Positions 7,597 to 16,040 of a DNA stretch of 51,574 nt are shown here, one piece after another. The notes below the pieces were generated by a model. The model ran no database searches and had not been told where the DNA came from. It was given only the letters and a program-made list of their open reading frames with translations. The position numbers were made by a program, and so were the translations under genes. This DNA comes from JAICUY01 sp035708065 (GTDB taxonomy: Bacteria > Chloroflexota > Limnocylindria > QHBO01). The stretch covers positions 1-51,574 of the forward strand of contig DASSTC010000061.1 in NCBI GenBank assembly GCA_035708065.1, read 5' to 3'. Each line of letters starts with the position of its first letter. Within the stretch, counting starts at the first letter, position 1.

Positions 7597-8067
7597 ATGA
7601 CCGTCCACACCCCCATCCCGTCCCGGACGCGAGGCCTGCCGGCGTGGGCGACCTGGCTGACCGCCCTGCTGCTGCTGATCGGCGCCGTCTACCTCGTCTC
7701 GAACCTGAGCGGCACGAACCCGACCGTCGCCCGCGGCCCGCAGACCAGCGCCGCGCCATCAGGATCGGGCGCCGTCAACGCGTCGGTCGCGCTGGCGCTC
7801 ATCAAGACGGCCGGCTGCCAGGCGTGCCACGGCCAGAATTTCGAGGGTGGCATCGGCCCGGACCTGCATGGCATCGCGGCGGGGCCGGCCACGGCCGACC
7901 TGAAGCCCGTCGCCGATGCGAACCCGGACACCTGGATCCACCTGTGGATCGCCGGCAAGGATCCGGCCGTCGCGTCCATCGACCGCAAGGGCATGCCCGT
8001 GTTCGGGGACCAGCTGAGCGACTCCGAGATCGACACGATCGTCGCCTACCTCAAGACGCTCCAGTGA
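7597..8067 (+). CDS. membrane-anchored c-type cytochrome
   Basis: A 156-residue protein with an N-terminal signal anchor (about residues 17-36), an Ala/Ser/Pro linker and one cytochrome c domain. The haem site is CQACH (Cys74, Cys77, His78). Met133 in KGMPVFGD is the likely sixth ligand, and the protein ends with the usual SDSEIDTIVAYLKTL helix. The haem domain should face outside the membrane and pass electrons one at a time. It begins 4 bp after the CcoN-like gene, so the two are probably partners. The stop overlaps the GTG start of nnrE. Confidence 0.9.
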   Translation: MTVHTPIPSRTRGLPAWATWLTALLLLIGAVYLVSNLSGTNPTVARGPQTSAAPSGSGAVNASVALALIKTAGCQACHGQNFEGGIGPDLHGIAAGPATADLKPVADANPDTWIHLWIAGKDPAVASIDRKGMPVFGDQLSDSEIDTIVAYLKTLQ

Positions 8068-8984
8068 CCGATGCGGCCGCGCGGCCGCCAGCGCAGGCTC
8101 GTCGCGTTCCGGTCCTGATCGGCGCCGCCGAGATGGCGGACATCGACGCCGCCGCGCAGCTGATGGGCCTGTCGCAGGACGCGCTGATGGAGAGTGCCGG
8201 CGGAGCCGTCGTCGAGGTGGCCCTCGCCGAGCTCGCGCGCATCGCCGAGCCGGTGGTCGGCCCGGGTGGCGCGCTCGCCGGTGAGCCGCTGGTCGCCGTC
8301 CTGTGCGGGCCGGGGAACAACGGCGGCGACGGCATGGTCGTCGCACGGCGGCTCGCCGCGGTCGGCCGTCGCGTGATGTGCATCCTCGTCGCCGATGCAT
8401 CGCGCAACGCCAGCCCGGCCGTCGCGCACAACTGGATGGTCCTGCAGGCGATGGCCGCGGCGCGGTCGCTCGAGCTGTTCGTGGCGCCGACGCCGGACCT
8501 GCTGCTGCATCTGCGTGACCGGCTGTCGGGCGCGACGCTGCTCGTCGACGCCCTGCTCGGCACCGGCGCCAGTGGGCCGCTGCGCGAGCCGATCGCGACC
8601 GCGGTCGACCTGGTCAACGCGGTGCGCACCCATGCGCGCGCCGAGAGCCGGCCGTGCAGCGTCCTGGCGATCGATGCGCCGACGCGGATCGACGTCACCG
8701 CCGGCACGCACTCGGAGCCGGTCGTGGCGGCCGATGTCACCGTCACGTTCCACCGCGCGAAGGCCGGCTTTGCGGTGAACGGCGCCTCACGGCGCCTCGC
8801 GGGCCGCTACCTCGTGGCGCCCATCGGCATTCCGCTGGAGGCCGAGCAGGACGTCGTCCCGCCCGACGGGGAGTGGCCGCCGGCGCGGATCACCCAGGTA
8901 AGCTGGCAGGAGCCGGCGCCACCGGACGAGTTGGGGAACGCCCGGCCCGGCGAGGGGATCGGCGCCGGTCCCGGCATCGAGTAG
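8064..8984 (+). CDS. nnrE: NAD(P)H-hydrate epimerase (YjeF N-terminal family)
   Basis: I start this 306-residue protein at GTG 8064, overlapping the cytochrome stop (GTGA). YjeF_N features in order are MESAGGAVVE (about 42-51), nucleotide-binding CGPGNNGGDGMVVARRL (81-97), LLVDALLGTGASG and VLAIDAPTRID. The enzyme interconverts R and S forms of hydrated NAD(P)H so that the dehydratase can repair them. The C-terminal dehydratase domain often fused to it (NnrD) is missing here and would be elsewhere. Coupling to electron-transfer genes may be coincidental. The gene ends 1 bp from convergent pyrE. Confidence 0.85.
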   Translation: MTDAAARPPAQARRVPVLIGAAEMADIDAAAQLMGLSQDALMESAGGAVVEVALAELARIAEPVVGPGGALAGEPLVAVLCGPGNNGGDGMVVARRLAAVGRRVMCILVADASRNASPAVAHNWMVLQAMAAARSLELFVAPTPDLLLHLRDRLSGATLLVDALLGTGASGPLREPIATAVDLVNAVRTHARAESRPCSVLAIDAPTRIDVTAGTHSEPVVAADVTVTFHRAKAGFAVNGASRRLAGRYLVAPIGIPLEAEQDVVPPDGEWPPARITQVSWQEPAPPDELGNARPGEGIGAGPGIE

Positions 8985-8985
8985 C

Positions 8986-9597
8986 TCAGCCGCTCCCCGG
9001 CTTGCGCGGCGACGACCCGGCGGCGCACAGCGGGCAGTTGGCGGCCGGCCACGAGTCGATCTCGATGCGGCCCAGGGCGTGGATCGGGATACCGGCCTCG
9101 ACCGGCGAGCTGGAACGGTCGACGATCACCGCCGCGGCGAGCGGCTCCGCCCCAGCGGCACGCACGGCGTCGACGGTCTCGACCAGGGACAGCCCGGTGG
9201 TCAGGATGTCGTCCACGACGACGACCCGTTCGTCCGGCAGGATGGTCCAGCCGCGCCGCAGCGCGCGGCCGCCGGCGTCGACCCGCTCGGCGAACACGCC
9301 GCGTACCGGATGGCCGACCAGCGGCTCGAGCTGCCGCGCCGTTTCGGCGGCGAGCAGGACGCCGCCGGTCGTCGGGCCGACCACGAGCGTGGGGTCGTAG
9401 CCGGCCAGGGTCGTCGCGAATCGGCGGCAGATCTCGACCGTGAACGCCGGGTGCTGGAGGACGAAGAACTTCTCCAGGTAGCGGCCGGCGTGACGGCCGC
9501 TGGTCAGCAGGAAATGTCCGGTGAGCAGCGCGTCCGAGCGCTCGAAGAGCGCCTCGATCGTCGCCTGCTGCAGCGCGGCGGGCTCGCGCAGCTGCAT
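8986..9597 (-). CDS. pyrE: orotate phosphoribosyltransferase
   Basis: A 203-residue type I phosphoribosyltransferase. The PRPP-binding loop VVVVDDILTTGLS lies at 126-137, FLLTSGRHAGRYLEKF at 29-44 and VVGPTTGGVLLA at 72-83. The tail WPAANCPLCAAG is typical of Thermus-type OPRT. It converts orotate plus PRPP to OMP (EC 2.4.2.10). It is last in a tight minus-strand run of five genes (11283-8986) and lies about 2 kb from pyrC, outside the pyrR-pyrB-pyrC cluster. Its ATG lies in GGCCGATGC, a one-base variant of the window-wide repeat. Confidence 0.92.
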   Translation of the reverse strand: MQLREPAALQQATIEALFERSDALLTGHFLLTSGRHAGRYLEKFFVLQHPAFTVEICRRFATTLAGYDPTLVVGPTTGGVLLAAETARQLEPLVGHPVRGVFAERVDAGGRALRRGWTILPDERVVVVDDILTTGLSLVETVDAVRAAGAEPLAAAVIVDRSSSPVEAGIPIHALGRIEIDSWPAANCPLCAAGSSPRKPGSG

Positions 9598-9601
9598 CGG
9601 C

Positions 9602-10441
9602 CTACTCGTACACCGCGCTGAAGTCGACAGCGGGGTAGTGCTCGGAGAGCGTGTCGGTCACCCACTGCAGGACGTCCGAGGGATCGTAGTAGTCGGCGAT
9701 CACCTTCGCGTCGGTGACGGTCAGGCCCGGGCGGCGCGCCTCGATCTCCGCCTCGCCGCGGCCCTCCATGTCGGAGAGGTCCAGGCTCGTCTCGAAGCGA
9801 CCGTCGACGCGCAGGACGAGCTGATCCTCCGGCTCGTCGAGCAGCACCAGGTCGCCGGTCCGCGCCAGCACCTCCTCGGCGTTCGACACGAACTCCCAGA
9901 GCACCTGCTTCTGCTGCGTGCTGATCTGGGCGCGGTACGCGTCGGCCAGCTGCCAGAGGCGCTGCGCGGCGAGCGTCTCCTGCTGGCCGGTGGTGAGTCC
10001 CGACTGCCAGTCCTCCTCGTCGTCCGCGTCGACCGGCTGCTCCTCGCCGGCCAGCTCGTCGGCGGCGACGAGGTGGCTGACCGGGTCGTGGGCCGCCTCC
10101 ACCAGCCAGGCATAGACGTCGGCCGGGTTGTACAGCTCGACGACCTCGCTGAACGCGTCGATCACCTGCTCCTCGTCGTACCACTCGTTGTCGGCGGGAT
10201 CCTGGTAGGTGAGGCGGGTGGTCCACGTCTCGTCGACCGGGTGGTAGAGCAGGTAGTCCTGCTCGTTGTCGACCAGCTTGATCGGCCCGATCTCGCGCAG
10301 CTTGTCACGATGCGCGTCGAAGAAGCGCCGCAGCTGCTCGGTCGCCTCGTACAGGAAGTCGCGGCGCTCCAGCTCGGACTCGTTGGCCAGCTCGCGCAGC
10401 GCGGTGATCCGCGACGAGGTGGCCCTGCTTCGGTCGCTCAC
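9602..10441 (-). CDS. conserved hypothetical acidic protein
   Basis: A 279-residue soluble protein, very acidic (for example ADDEED near 138-143), with alternating aromatic and helical segments (LRRFFDAHRDKL, NEWYDEEQVIDAF, LWQLADAYRAQI). It has no signal peptide, membrane segment or nucleotide-binding motif. I do not recognise a family. It ends 4 bp before pyrE and follows the 108-residue gene by 7 bp, so it is co-transcribed with both. Confidence 0.7.
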   Translation of the reverse strand: MSDRSRATSSRITALRELANESELERRDFLYEATEQLRRFFDAHRDKLREIGPIKLVDNEQDYLLYHPVDETWTTRLTYQDPADNEWYDEEQVIDAFSEVVELYNPADVYAWLVEAAHDPVSHLVAADELAGEEQPVDADDEEDWQSGLTTGQQETLAAQRLWQLADAYRAQISTQQKQVLWEFVSNAEEVLARTGDLVLLDEPEDQLVLRVDGRFETSLDLSDMEGRGEAEIEARRPGLTVTDAKVIADYYDPSDVLQWVTDTLSEHYPAVDFSAVYE

Positions 10442-10448
10442 GACGCCT

Positions 10449-10775
10449 TCACCTCTTGAACACGAAGTCGGGCCCCATCCGCTCCCGCAGGAAGAGGGTG
10501 TGCTGCTTGTCGAAGATCATCTCGGCGACGCGGTGGCCGAAGCGATTCGTGGCCGCATCGGCGTAGAGCTTGTCGAGCACCGCGTAGTTCGGCAGGTCGA
10601 GGATGATGACGTTGTCCCAGCTCGAGCCCTCGGTCACGTTGAACCAGCCGACGAAGTGGATGCCGTAGTCGCTGGCGTACTTCCGCGCGGTCCGCGGGAA
10701 GAGGCGGCGCATGCCCTGCTTGAACATCGTGTCGCGGCCCTTGCGGACGTTGAAGAAGGTCACCATCAGCGGCAT
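10449..10775 (-). CDS. small conserved protein, possible dimeric alpha-beta barrel
   Basis: A 108-residue protein beginning MPLMVTFFNVRKGRD. The alternation of strands (VTFFNVRK, HFVGWFNV, NVIILDL) with helices (AVLDKLYADAATN, HRVAEMIFDKQ) looks like a dimeric alpha-beta barrel of the EthD/ABM kind. No catalytic residues can be named. Its start directly abuts the stop of the upstream 57-residue gene (TGA then ATG). Confidence 0.6.
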   Translation of the reverse strand: MPLMVTFFNVRKGRDTMFKQGMRRLFPRTARKYASDYGIHFVGWFNVTEGSSWDNVIILDLPNYAVLDKLYADAATNRFGHRVAEMIFDKQHTLFLRERMGPDFVFKR

Positions 10776-10949
10776 TCAGCTGTCTCCGTGCAGGTTCCTG
10801 AGTCCGATCAGCAGGCCGATCGCCAGCCCGATGGGCATGCCCAGCGCCACGCCGATCGAGATGTTGTTCAACGCCACGCCGATGGCGACACCGATCCCGA
10901 TGCCGATCGCCACGCCGGCACCGATGCCCACGGCGCGTCGCTCATCCAT
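10776..10949 (-). CDS. 57-residue glycine-zipper membrane protein
   Basis: I start at ATG 10949 (MDERRAVGIGAGVAIGIG), overlapping the stop of the upstream gene by 8 bases; the longer open frame to 11027 would overlap that gene heavily. The protein is almost all Gly/Ile/Val/Ala with GxxxG-like spacing at about 7-24 and 32-50, so two packed membrane helices are likely. Function unknown. Confidence 0.6.
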   Translation of the reverse strand: MDERRAVGIGAGVAIGIGIGVAIGVALNNISIGVALGMPIGLAIGLLIGLRNLHGDS

Positions 10950-11283
10950 CGTCACCAGGCTCGTCGCTCGTGTCGATGATTCTCGGCGCCCGCTTCTGCT
11001 GCTTCTCGCGTGCCACGCCGATGGCACGGCCGCGGCCGCGCCGCCGGTCGGCGAAGAAGACGCGCAGCAGGAAGACGCTGGTCATGCTCACGAAGAAGAG
11101 GAGGATCATGTCGATGAACAGCAGTCCTGCGAGCAGCCAGGTCGGCCAGTGGAACGTGAACAGGCCGACCGGGATGAGCAGCAGGATGAAGGCGAACAGG
11201 ATCGCCTGTGTGATGAAGCAGCCGAACCCGGGCCCCTCGTTCGGGTCCAGCTCCTCGTTGGTGCGGAACGACAAGGACGTCAC
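10942..11283 (-). CDS. two-TM small membrane protein
   Basis: A 113-residue protein starting at GTG 11283. It has two hydrophobic helices (about 23-45 and 49-75) and a positively charged tail rich in Arg and Lys (about 78-100) that should stay in the cytoplasm. First gene of the five-gene run ending in pyrE. No family recognised. Confidence 0.6.
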   Translation of the reverse strand: MTSLSFRTNEELDPNEGPGFGCFITQAILFAFILLLIPVGLFTFHWPTWLLAGLLFIDMILLFFVSMTSVFLLRVFFADRRRGRGRAIGVAREKQQKRAPRIIDTSDEPGDDG

Positions 11284-11543
11284 TCATTGCAGTCGGGATC
11301 GTGGTGGCGGCTGGATCGTCCCATATCCACCGGATCCCCGCACGCTTGCCGGCGTGCCGCCTGGTCGATCGCCAGCCGGTGGTTCTGGTGGCGAACGACT
11401 GCGTCCCCCGGCGCCCTTCGTTCGCTGTGCGCGTCACCGGTTGGCTCGCTGACCGCCGACGGCCCGATTTGCGTCCGATCCAGCACCTCCCGCGCCCTGC
11501 CGCACGCCTTCGTCCGCCGATAGAGCCACGGGCTGGCTCCCGC

Positions 11544-12908
11544 TCACGCGAGACCGATGTCGTCGTACGTGATGCGACCGCCCGCGACGGTCAGCCGCAC
11601 AACGCCAGGCAGCTCCCGGCCGAGCAGCGGCGTGTTGCGCGAGCGCGAGGCGAGCGTCGCTTCGCTGACCGTCCAGGGCGCGGCAGGATCGAACACGACG
11701 AGGTCGGCCGGCGCGCCGACCGCAAGGCTGCGCGACTCGCCGACGATGGTCGCCGGCGCCCGGCTGAGTGCCTCGACCAGCCGCCGCAGCGTCAAGCAGC
11801 CCGCCTCGACCGCGGCAAGGCCGAGCGACAGCGCGGTCTCGAGTCCGATCATGCCCGGCGCCGCGTCGGCGAACTCGACGAGCTGGCGCTCCGGTGGGTG
11901 CGGTGCATGGTCGGTGGCAATCGCGTCGACGGTGCCGTCGGCGACGCCCGCAAGCAGGGCCAGCGCGTCATCGCGCGACGCCAGCGGCGGGTTGACGCGG
12001 CAGCGGCCGTCGTAGGCCAGCTCGGGGTCGAGCGGTGCGTCGAACGCGTCCTCCTCGCCCGCCTCCCACGCGAAGTGCCGGTCGCCGGCGACCCAGCGGT
12101 CGGTGAGGACCAGGTGGTGCGGCGTCACGTCGCAGGTCACCGCCACGCCCGCCGCCTTGGCGCGGCGGACTGCGTCGAGCGCCGCGGCGGTCGACAGGTG
12201 CGTGAAATGGACGCGGCCGGCGGTCTCCGCCGCCAACGCGATGTCCCGCTCGACGACGGTCAGCTCCGCGCTCGCCGGCCAGCCGCCCAGGCCCAGGCGC
12301 GTGGCGGTTGGCCCGGCGCGCATCACGCTGCCGCGCGCGAGGCTCGGCTCCTCGCAGTGTTCGACCAGTGGCAGCCCGAGGGGAGCGAGGTAGAGCAGTG
12401 CCGAGCGCACCAGCGCAGCGGTCGGCAACGCGGCGCCATCGTCCGAAACGGCGATCGCACCCGCTGCGGCGAGCTCGGCGAGGTCGGCCAGCCGCTCCCC
12501 GGTGCGCTGCCGCGTGGCGGCCCCGATCACCCGCACCCGGCACGCGGCGTCCGCCGCGCGGGCGCCCAGGGCGGCGACGCGCAGCCCCTCGTCGAGCGGC
12601 GGATCGGTGTTCGGCATGGCACACACCGTCGTGAAGCCACCGTGCGCCGCGGCCCGGGTGCCACGCTCGAACGACTCAACGGCCTCGCCGCCGGGCTCGC
12701 GCAGGTGGGTGTGCAGGTCGCAGAAGCCGGGCGCCACCACCAACCCGCGGCCGTCGATCCGTGCCGCGTCGGGAGCCGATGCAACGACCCGGCCGCCGAC
12801 CACCGCCAGGTCGGCCACGGCATCGGTCCCGGTAGCCGGGTCGACCACGCGCGCGCCGCTGATCACGAATGACGCGGGTGCATCGGTCAGGCGTCCGAAG
12901 CGCGCCAT
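11544..12908 (-). CDS. pyrC: dihydroorotase
   Basis: A 454-residue class I dihydroorotase. Metal ligands lie in CDLHTHLREPG (His66, His68). CAMPNTDPP, GAIAVSDDG, LVEHCEE, HFTHLST and the ATDHAPH motif follow in the usual order. It cyclises carbamoyl-aspartate to dihydroorotate (EC 3.5.2.3), the step after PyrB. Its ATG overlaps the pyrB stop by one base, so they are translated together; class I dihydroorotases often form a complex with aspartate carbamoyltransferase. The C-terminal NTPLLGRELPG segment is typical of the family. Confidence 0.93.
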   Translation of the reverse strand: MARFGRLTDAPASFVISGARVVDPATGTDAVADLAVVGGRVVASAPDAARIDGRGLVVAPGFCDLHTHLREPGGEAVESFERGTRAAAHGGFTTVCAMPNTDPPLDEGLRVAALGARAADAACRVRVIGAATRQRTGERLADLAELAAAGAIAVSDDGAALPTAALVRSALLYLAPLGLPLVEHCEEPSLARGSVMRAGPTATRLGLGGWPASAELTVVERDIALAAETAGRVHFTHLSTAAALDAVRRAKAAGVAVTCDVTPHHLVLTDRWVAGDRHFAWEAGEEDAFDAPLDPELAYDGRCRVNPPLASRDDALALLAGVADGTVDAIATDHAPHPPERQLVEFADAAPGMIGLETALSLGLAAVEAGCLTLRRLVEALSRAPATIVGESRSLAVGAPADLVVFDPAAPWTVSEATLASRSRNTPLLGRELPGVVRLTVAGGRITYDDIGLA

Positions 12909-13828
12909 CAGGCGGCCCCCGCCAGCCGTGCCAGGACCGCCATGCGCACCGGCACGCCGTTCTCGACCTGCCGGCCGATGAGGCTGCGCTCGCCGGAGGC
13001 GAGCGCAGCTGTGAGCTCCACGCCCTCGTTGGTGGGGCCGGGGTGCAGCAGCGGCGCATCGGGCCGCGTGAGCGCCAGGCGCTCCTCGGTCAGCCCCCAG
13101 GCGGCGACGTACTCGCGCAACGACGGGATGCCGCCACCCGCCTCGCGCTCGAGCTGGATGCGCAGGGTCATCACCGCGTCGGCATCACGCATCGCTTCCT
13201 CCAGCGAGGCGACGGTGACGCCCGGCCAGGCGTCGAAGCCGCGCACGAAGGCCGGCGGCCCGGCCAGCCAGACCGATGCGCCCATCGTCGTCAGCGAGTG
13301 GATGTTCGAGCGTGCGACGCGCGAGTGCGAGATGTCGCCGACGATCGCCACCTTGCGCCCGTCGAGCACGCCGAGCCGATCGCGGAGCGTCAGCGCGTCG
13401 GCCAGCGCCTGCGTGGGGTGCGCGTGCTGCCCGTCCCCGGCGTTGACGACGTTCATGTCGACCGTGCGCGCGGCAAGGTACGGTGCGCCACTCAGGGCGT
13501 GCCGCAGAACCACGGTCGTCACCCCGGTGCGCTGCAGCGTGCGCAGGGTATCGACCAGGGACTCGCCCTTGCCGACGCTGCTGCGGGCGACGCTCAGGTC
13601 GATCGTCGTGGCGCCGAGGGATTTGGCGGCCAGCTCGAAGCTCACCCGCGTCCGGGTCGACGGCTCGTAGAAGGCCAGGCCGACCATCTCGTCGCGCAGC
13701 AGGTCGCCGGTCGAGCCGCGCCGCTCGCGCAGCGAGACGGCGAGGTCGAGCAGCTGCTCCAGCTCGGCCCGCGACAGGGCGTCGACGTCGAGCAGGTGCC
13801 GGTGGGACCAGGCGGTGGCGAGCGTCAC
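12908..13828 (-). CDS. pyrB: aspartate carbamoyltransferase catalytic chain
   Basis: A 306-residue protein of normal length. The carbamoyl-phosphate loop YEPSTRTR is at 54-61, followed by SSVGKGESL, the HPTQALAD motif and LLHPGPTNEGVE near the C-terminus. It makes carbamoyl-aspartate (EC 2.1.3.2). No PyrI regulatory chain is present, as usual for the pyrR-type cluster. It lies between pyrR (4-bp overlap) and pyrC. Confidence 0.94.
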   Translation of the reverse strand: MTLATAWSHRHLLDVDALSRAELEQLLDLAVSLRERRGSTGDLLRDEMVGLAFYEPSTRTRVSFELAAKSLGATTIDLSVARSSVGKGESLVDTLRTLQRTGVTTVVLRHALSGAPYLAARTVDMNVVNAGDGQHAHPTQALADALTLRDRLGVLDGRKVAIVGDISHSRVARSNIHSLTTMGASVWLAGPPAFVRGFDAWPGVTVASLEEAMRDADAVMTLRIQLEREAGGGIPSLREYVAAWGLTEERLALTRPDAPLLHPGPTNEGVELTAALASGERSLIGRQVENGVPVRMAVLARLAGAA

Positions 13829-14373
13829 GCGGCCGGCGCCGGCGCGCGGGCGATCACGACCTCGTCGACGTCGTCGGTCTCCTGCAGCCGGACGTGGACC
13901 AGCTCGTCGCGGCTGGTCGGCAGATTCTTGCCGACGTGGTCGGGCCGGATCGGCAGCTCGCGGTGGCCGCGATCGACCAGGACGGCCAGGCGGACGGCCT
14001 GCGGCCGGCCCTGGTCGGTCAGCGCGTCGAGGGCCGCCCGCACGGTGCGGCCGGTGAACAGGACGTCGTCGACGAGCACGACCGTGCGGCCGGCGACGTC
14101 GGGCATCGCATCGGTGCGCTTCACGATGGGGGCGTGGGCCAGGCGCGTGAGGTCGTCACGGTAATACGTGATGTCGAGCGAGCCGACGGGAAGACTGACC
14201 CCCTCGTGCTGCTCGATCAGGCCGGCCAGTCGTCTGGCGAGCGGCACGCCACGCGTGCGCAGGCCGACCAGGACGAGGTCGCGCGTTCCGCCATGGCGCT
14301 CGACGATCTCGTGCGCGATGCGGGTCAGGGCACGCCGCACGTCGTCGGCGTCGAGGATGAGGCGGTCGTTCAC
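13825..14373 (-). CDS. pyrR: PyrR bifunctional pyrimidine regulator / uracil phosphoribosyltransferase
   Basis: A 182-residue protein, standard PyrR length, with RGVPLARRLAGLI at 41-53, LDITYYRDDL at 66-75 and the PRPP loop VVLVDDVLFTGRT at 98-110. PyrR binds pyr leader RNA in response to UMP and also has UPRT activity. First gene of pyrR-pyrB-pyrC. The leader between the -10-like box (14420-14425) and the ATG is only about 40 nt, too short for a full terminator/anti-terminator, so control by PyrR may be translational. Confidence 0.92.
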   Translation of the reverse strand: MNDRLILDADDVRRALTRIAHEIVERHGGTRDLVLVGLRTRGVPLARRLAGLIEQHEGVSLPVGSLDITYYRDDLTRLAHAPIVKRTDAMPDVAGRTVVLVDDVLFTGRTVRAALDALTDQGRPQAVRLAVLVDRGHRELPIRPDHVGKNLPTSRDELVHVRLQETDDVDEVVIARAPAPAA

Positions 14374-14419
14374 GGCGCTCCTTGGCGGCCTCTCGGGACC
14401 GCGTTAAAGGTTCGCCGCG

Positions 14420-14425
14420 AGTATA
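14420..14425 (-). promoter_or_regulatory. -10-like box of the pyrRBC operon
   Basis: On the minus strand TATACT lies about 47 bases before the pyrR ATG, immediately downstream of the anti-sigma stop codon. No good -35 hexamer is visible 17 bases upstream. Reported on the -10 match and position only. Confidence 0.4.
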
Positions 14426-14426
14426 C

Positions 14427-16040
14427 CTACTGCCGAGTGCCGTTCGGATAGACGGCCGGCCCGAACCAGGCCTTGTCCGCGGCGATGATGTTGACCTTGT
14501 CCGGATCGGTGCCGTAGCCGCGGGTCACCAGCCGCAGCTCGGCGGTCGGGCCGTAGCTGCCGCCTTCCGCGCCGACGTCGGTCTGCACCGTCAGCGCCAG
14601 GTTGTCGCCGTCGGCACTCAGCGCCACGTCGACGATCGTCTGTGCGCCGGCGGTGTCGCCGACGTCGAGCGCCTGTCCCGGCGTGATCAGCTCGGGGGTG
14701 CTGACGTGGCCGAAGTAGACCCGCGTCGAGTCCGGGAATCGGTCGCCCTGCGGCACGCCGGTCCAGCGCGCGTCCCAGACGACGAAGGCGTCGCTGTCGG
14801 GACCCCACTCGACCGATGCACCCTGGAACATCTCCTTGGTGCCGGTCAGCGTCGAGAAGATGGGCGCGGCGTTGGCGAAGTCGATCGTGCCGTCACCTGC
14901 CACCTTGGCCAGCCACGGCATGCCGCCCTCCGAGAAGGACCAGTGGCCGCCGGGCGTGCCCATCACGCCGCGCCAGAAGATGGCGTGCTGCTGGTCGGGC
15001 GCCACGAGGACCTCGAATGCGCCCTGCTGGGTGGCCAGGTTGACGGCCGGGTTGGTCGGGTCGAACTGCTGAGGCACGCCCTCGCCGTAGGCGGCGACGA
15101 GGTAGCTCATCGGCTGCGCGCCGGGCTTGCTGATCCACAGCGAGCTGTCGTTCGCCCAGCTCGCGGCGTAGGCGCTGCCGGTGTTCGTCAGCTGCCTCGT
15201 CCCGGTCGTCCGTGCATCCATCAGCCAGACGTCGGCGCGCATGGTGTCGGCGGTGACCAGCGTGTAGGCGAGCTGCGCCGAATCCGGCGACCAGGCCAGC
15301 TCCTCGCCGATGCCGTACGCAGGCATGTAGGTCTGCCCGAGGTCGACGAGCTGCCCGTCGTCGAGCCGGTAGGCGTAGTACTGCGACAGCCCGGACAGCT
15401 CCCCGTCGACGCGGAAGGCGACCCAGCGGCCGTCCGGCGAAAGCGATGCATCCGTCGGGGTGCCATAGGCCGGCAGCGAGATCGCCGCCGTCGTGCCATC
15501 GGCGCGGACGAACTGCAGCTCCGCCTGCTGGGCGGCGATCTTGAAGCTGAAGTAGCCCAACGGCCGCGAGGCGTCGACGATCGTGGGCGTCGGCGTGACC
15601 GACGGCGGCGCACTCGGGGTGGCGGTGGGTGCCACGGACTCGCTGGGAATGACGGTCGGCGTCGCCTGCTGGCTGGCCGTCGAGCTCGGGCTGGTCAGCA
15701 CGCTGACATTCGGGTTCGGCCGGAAGATCAGCACGGCCAGCAACAGGGCCACCGCCGCGGTGGTGATGGAGGCGGCGATGCCGATGATCCCGCCCGGCCG
15801 GCGCCACCACGCGACGCCCGGACGCACACCGGCCTCGATCCCGGTCCTGATCCGTGGCGCGAGGTCACGGGGCACCGGCAGGTGCCGCATGCCCGAGATC
15901 AGCCGCCGCTGGTCGGCGAAGGCGGCGAGCGTGTCCCGGCAGCGCTCGCAGCGGGCGAGGTGCCCGTCCATCTGCTCGCGTTCGGCATCGGTCAGGTCGC
16001 CGGAGAGGGACGCGCTGATGAGCTCGTCGACGTGGTTCAT
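14427..16040 (-). CDS. anti-sigma factor with zinc-finger, TM and beta-propeller-like domain
   Basis: I start at ATG 16040, overlapping the sigma factor stop (ATGA), giving 537 residues. HLARCERC at 27-34 is the zf-HC2/ZAS motif that binds and inhibits the sigma factor. A TM helix follows at about 83-106, then a Thr/Pro/Ser-rich linker and an extracytoplasmic domain with TolB/WD40-like blades (SLSPDGRWVAFRVDG, LAWSPDSAQLAYTL, VDVALSADGDNLALTV). The architecture suggests an outside signal sensed by the propeller and relayed to the partner sigma factor. Confidence 0.85.
   Translation of the reverse strand: MNHVDELISASLSGDLTDAEREQMDGHLARCERCRDTLAAFADQRRLISGMRHLPVPRDLAPRIRTGIEAGVRPGVAWWRRPGGIIGIAASITTAAVALLLAVLIFRPNPNVSVLTSPSSTASQQATPTVIPSESVAPTATPSAPPSVTPTPTIVDASRPLGYFSFKIAAQQAELQFVRADGTTAAISLPAYGTPTDASLSPDGRWVAFRVDGELSGLSQYYAYRLDDGQLVDLGQTYMPAYGIGEELAWSPDSAQLAYTLVTADTMRADVWLMDARTTGTRQLTNTGSAYAASWANDSSLWISKPGAQPMSYLVAAYGEGVPQQFDPTNPAVNLATQQGAFEVLVAPDQQHAIFWRGVMGTPGGHWSFSEGGMPWLAKVAGDGTIDFANAAPIFSTLTGTKEMFQGASVEWGPDSDAFVVWDARWTGVPQGDRFPDSTRVYFGHVSTPELITPGQALDVGDTAGAQTIVDVALSADGDNLALTVQTDVGAEGGSYGPTAELRLVTRGYGTDPDKVNIIAADKAWFGPAVYPNGTRQ

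Noticed and set aside
14374..14419. PyrR-type attenuator or riboswitch before pyrR
   Set aside because: The leader is only about 40 nt from the -10-like box, and I see no terminator/anti-terminator pair in it.
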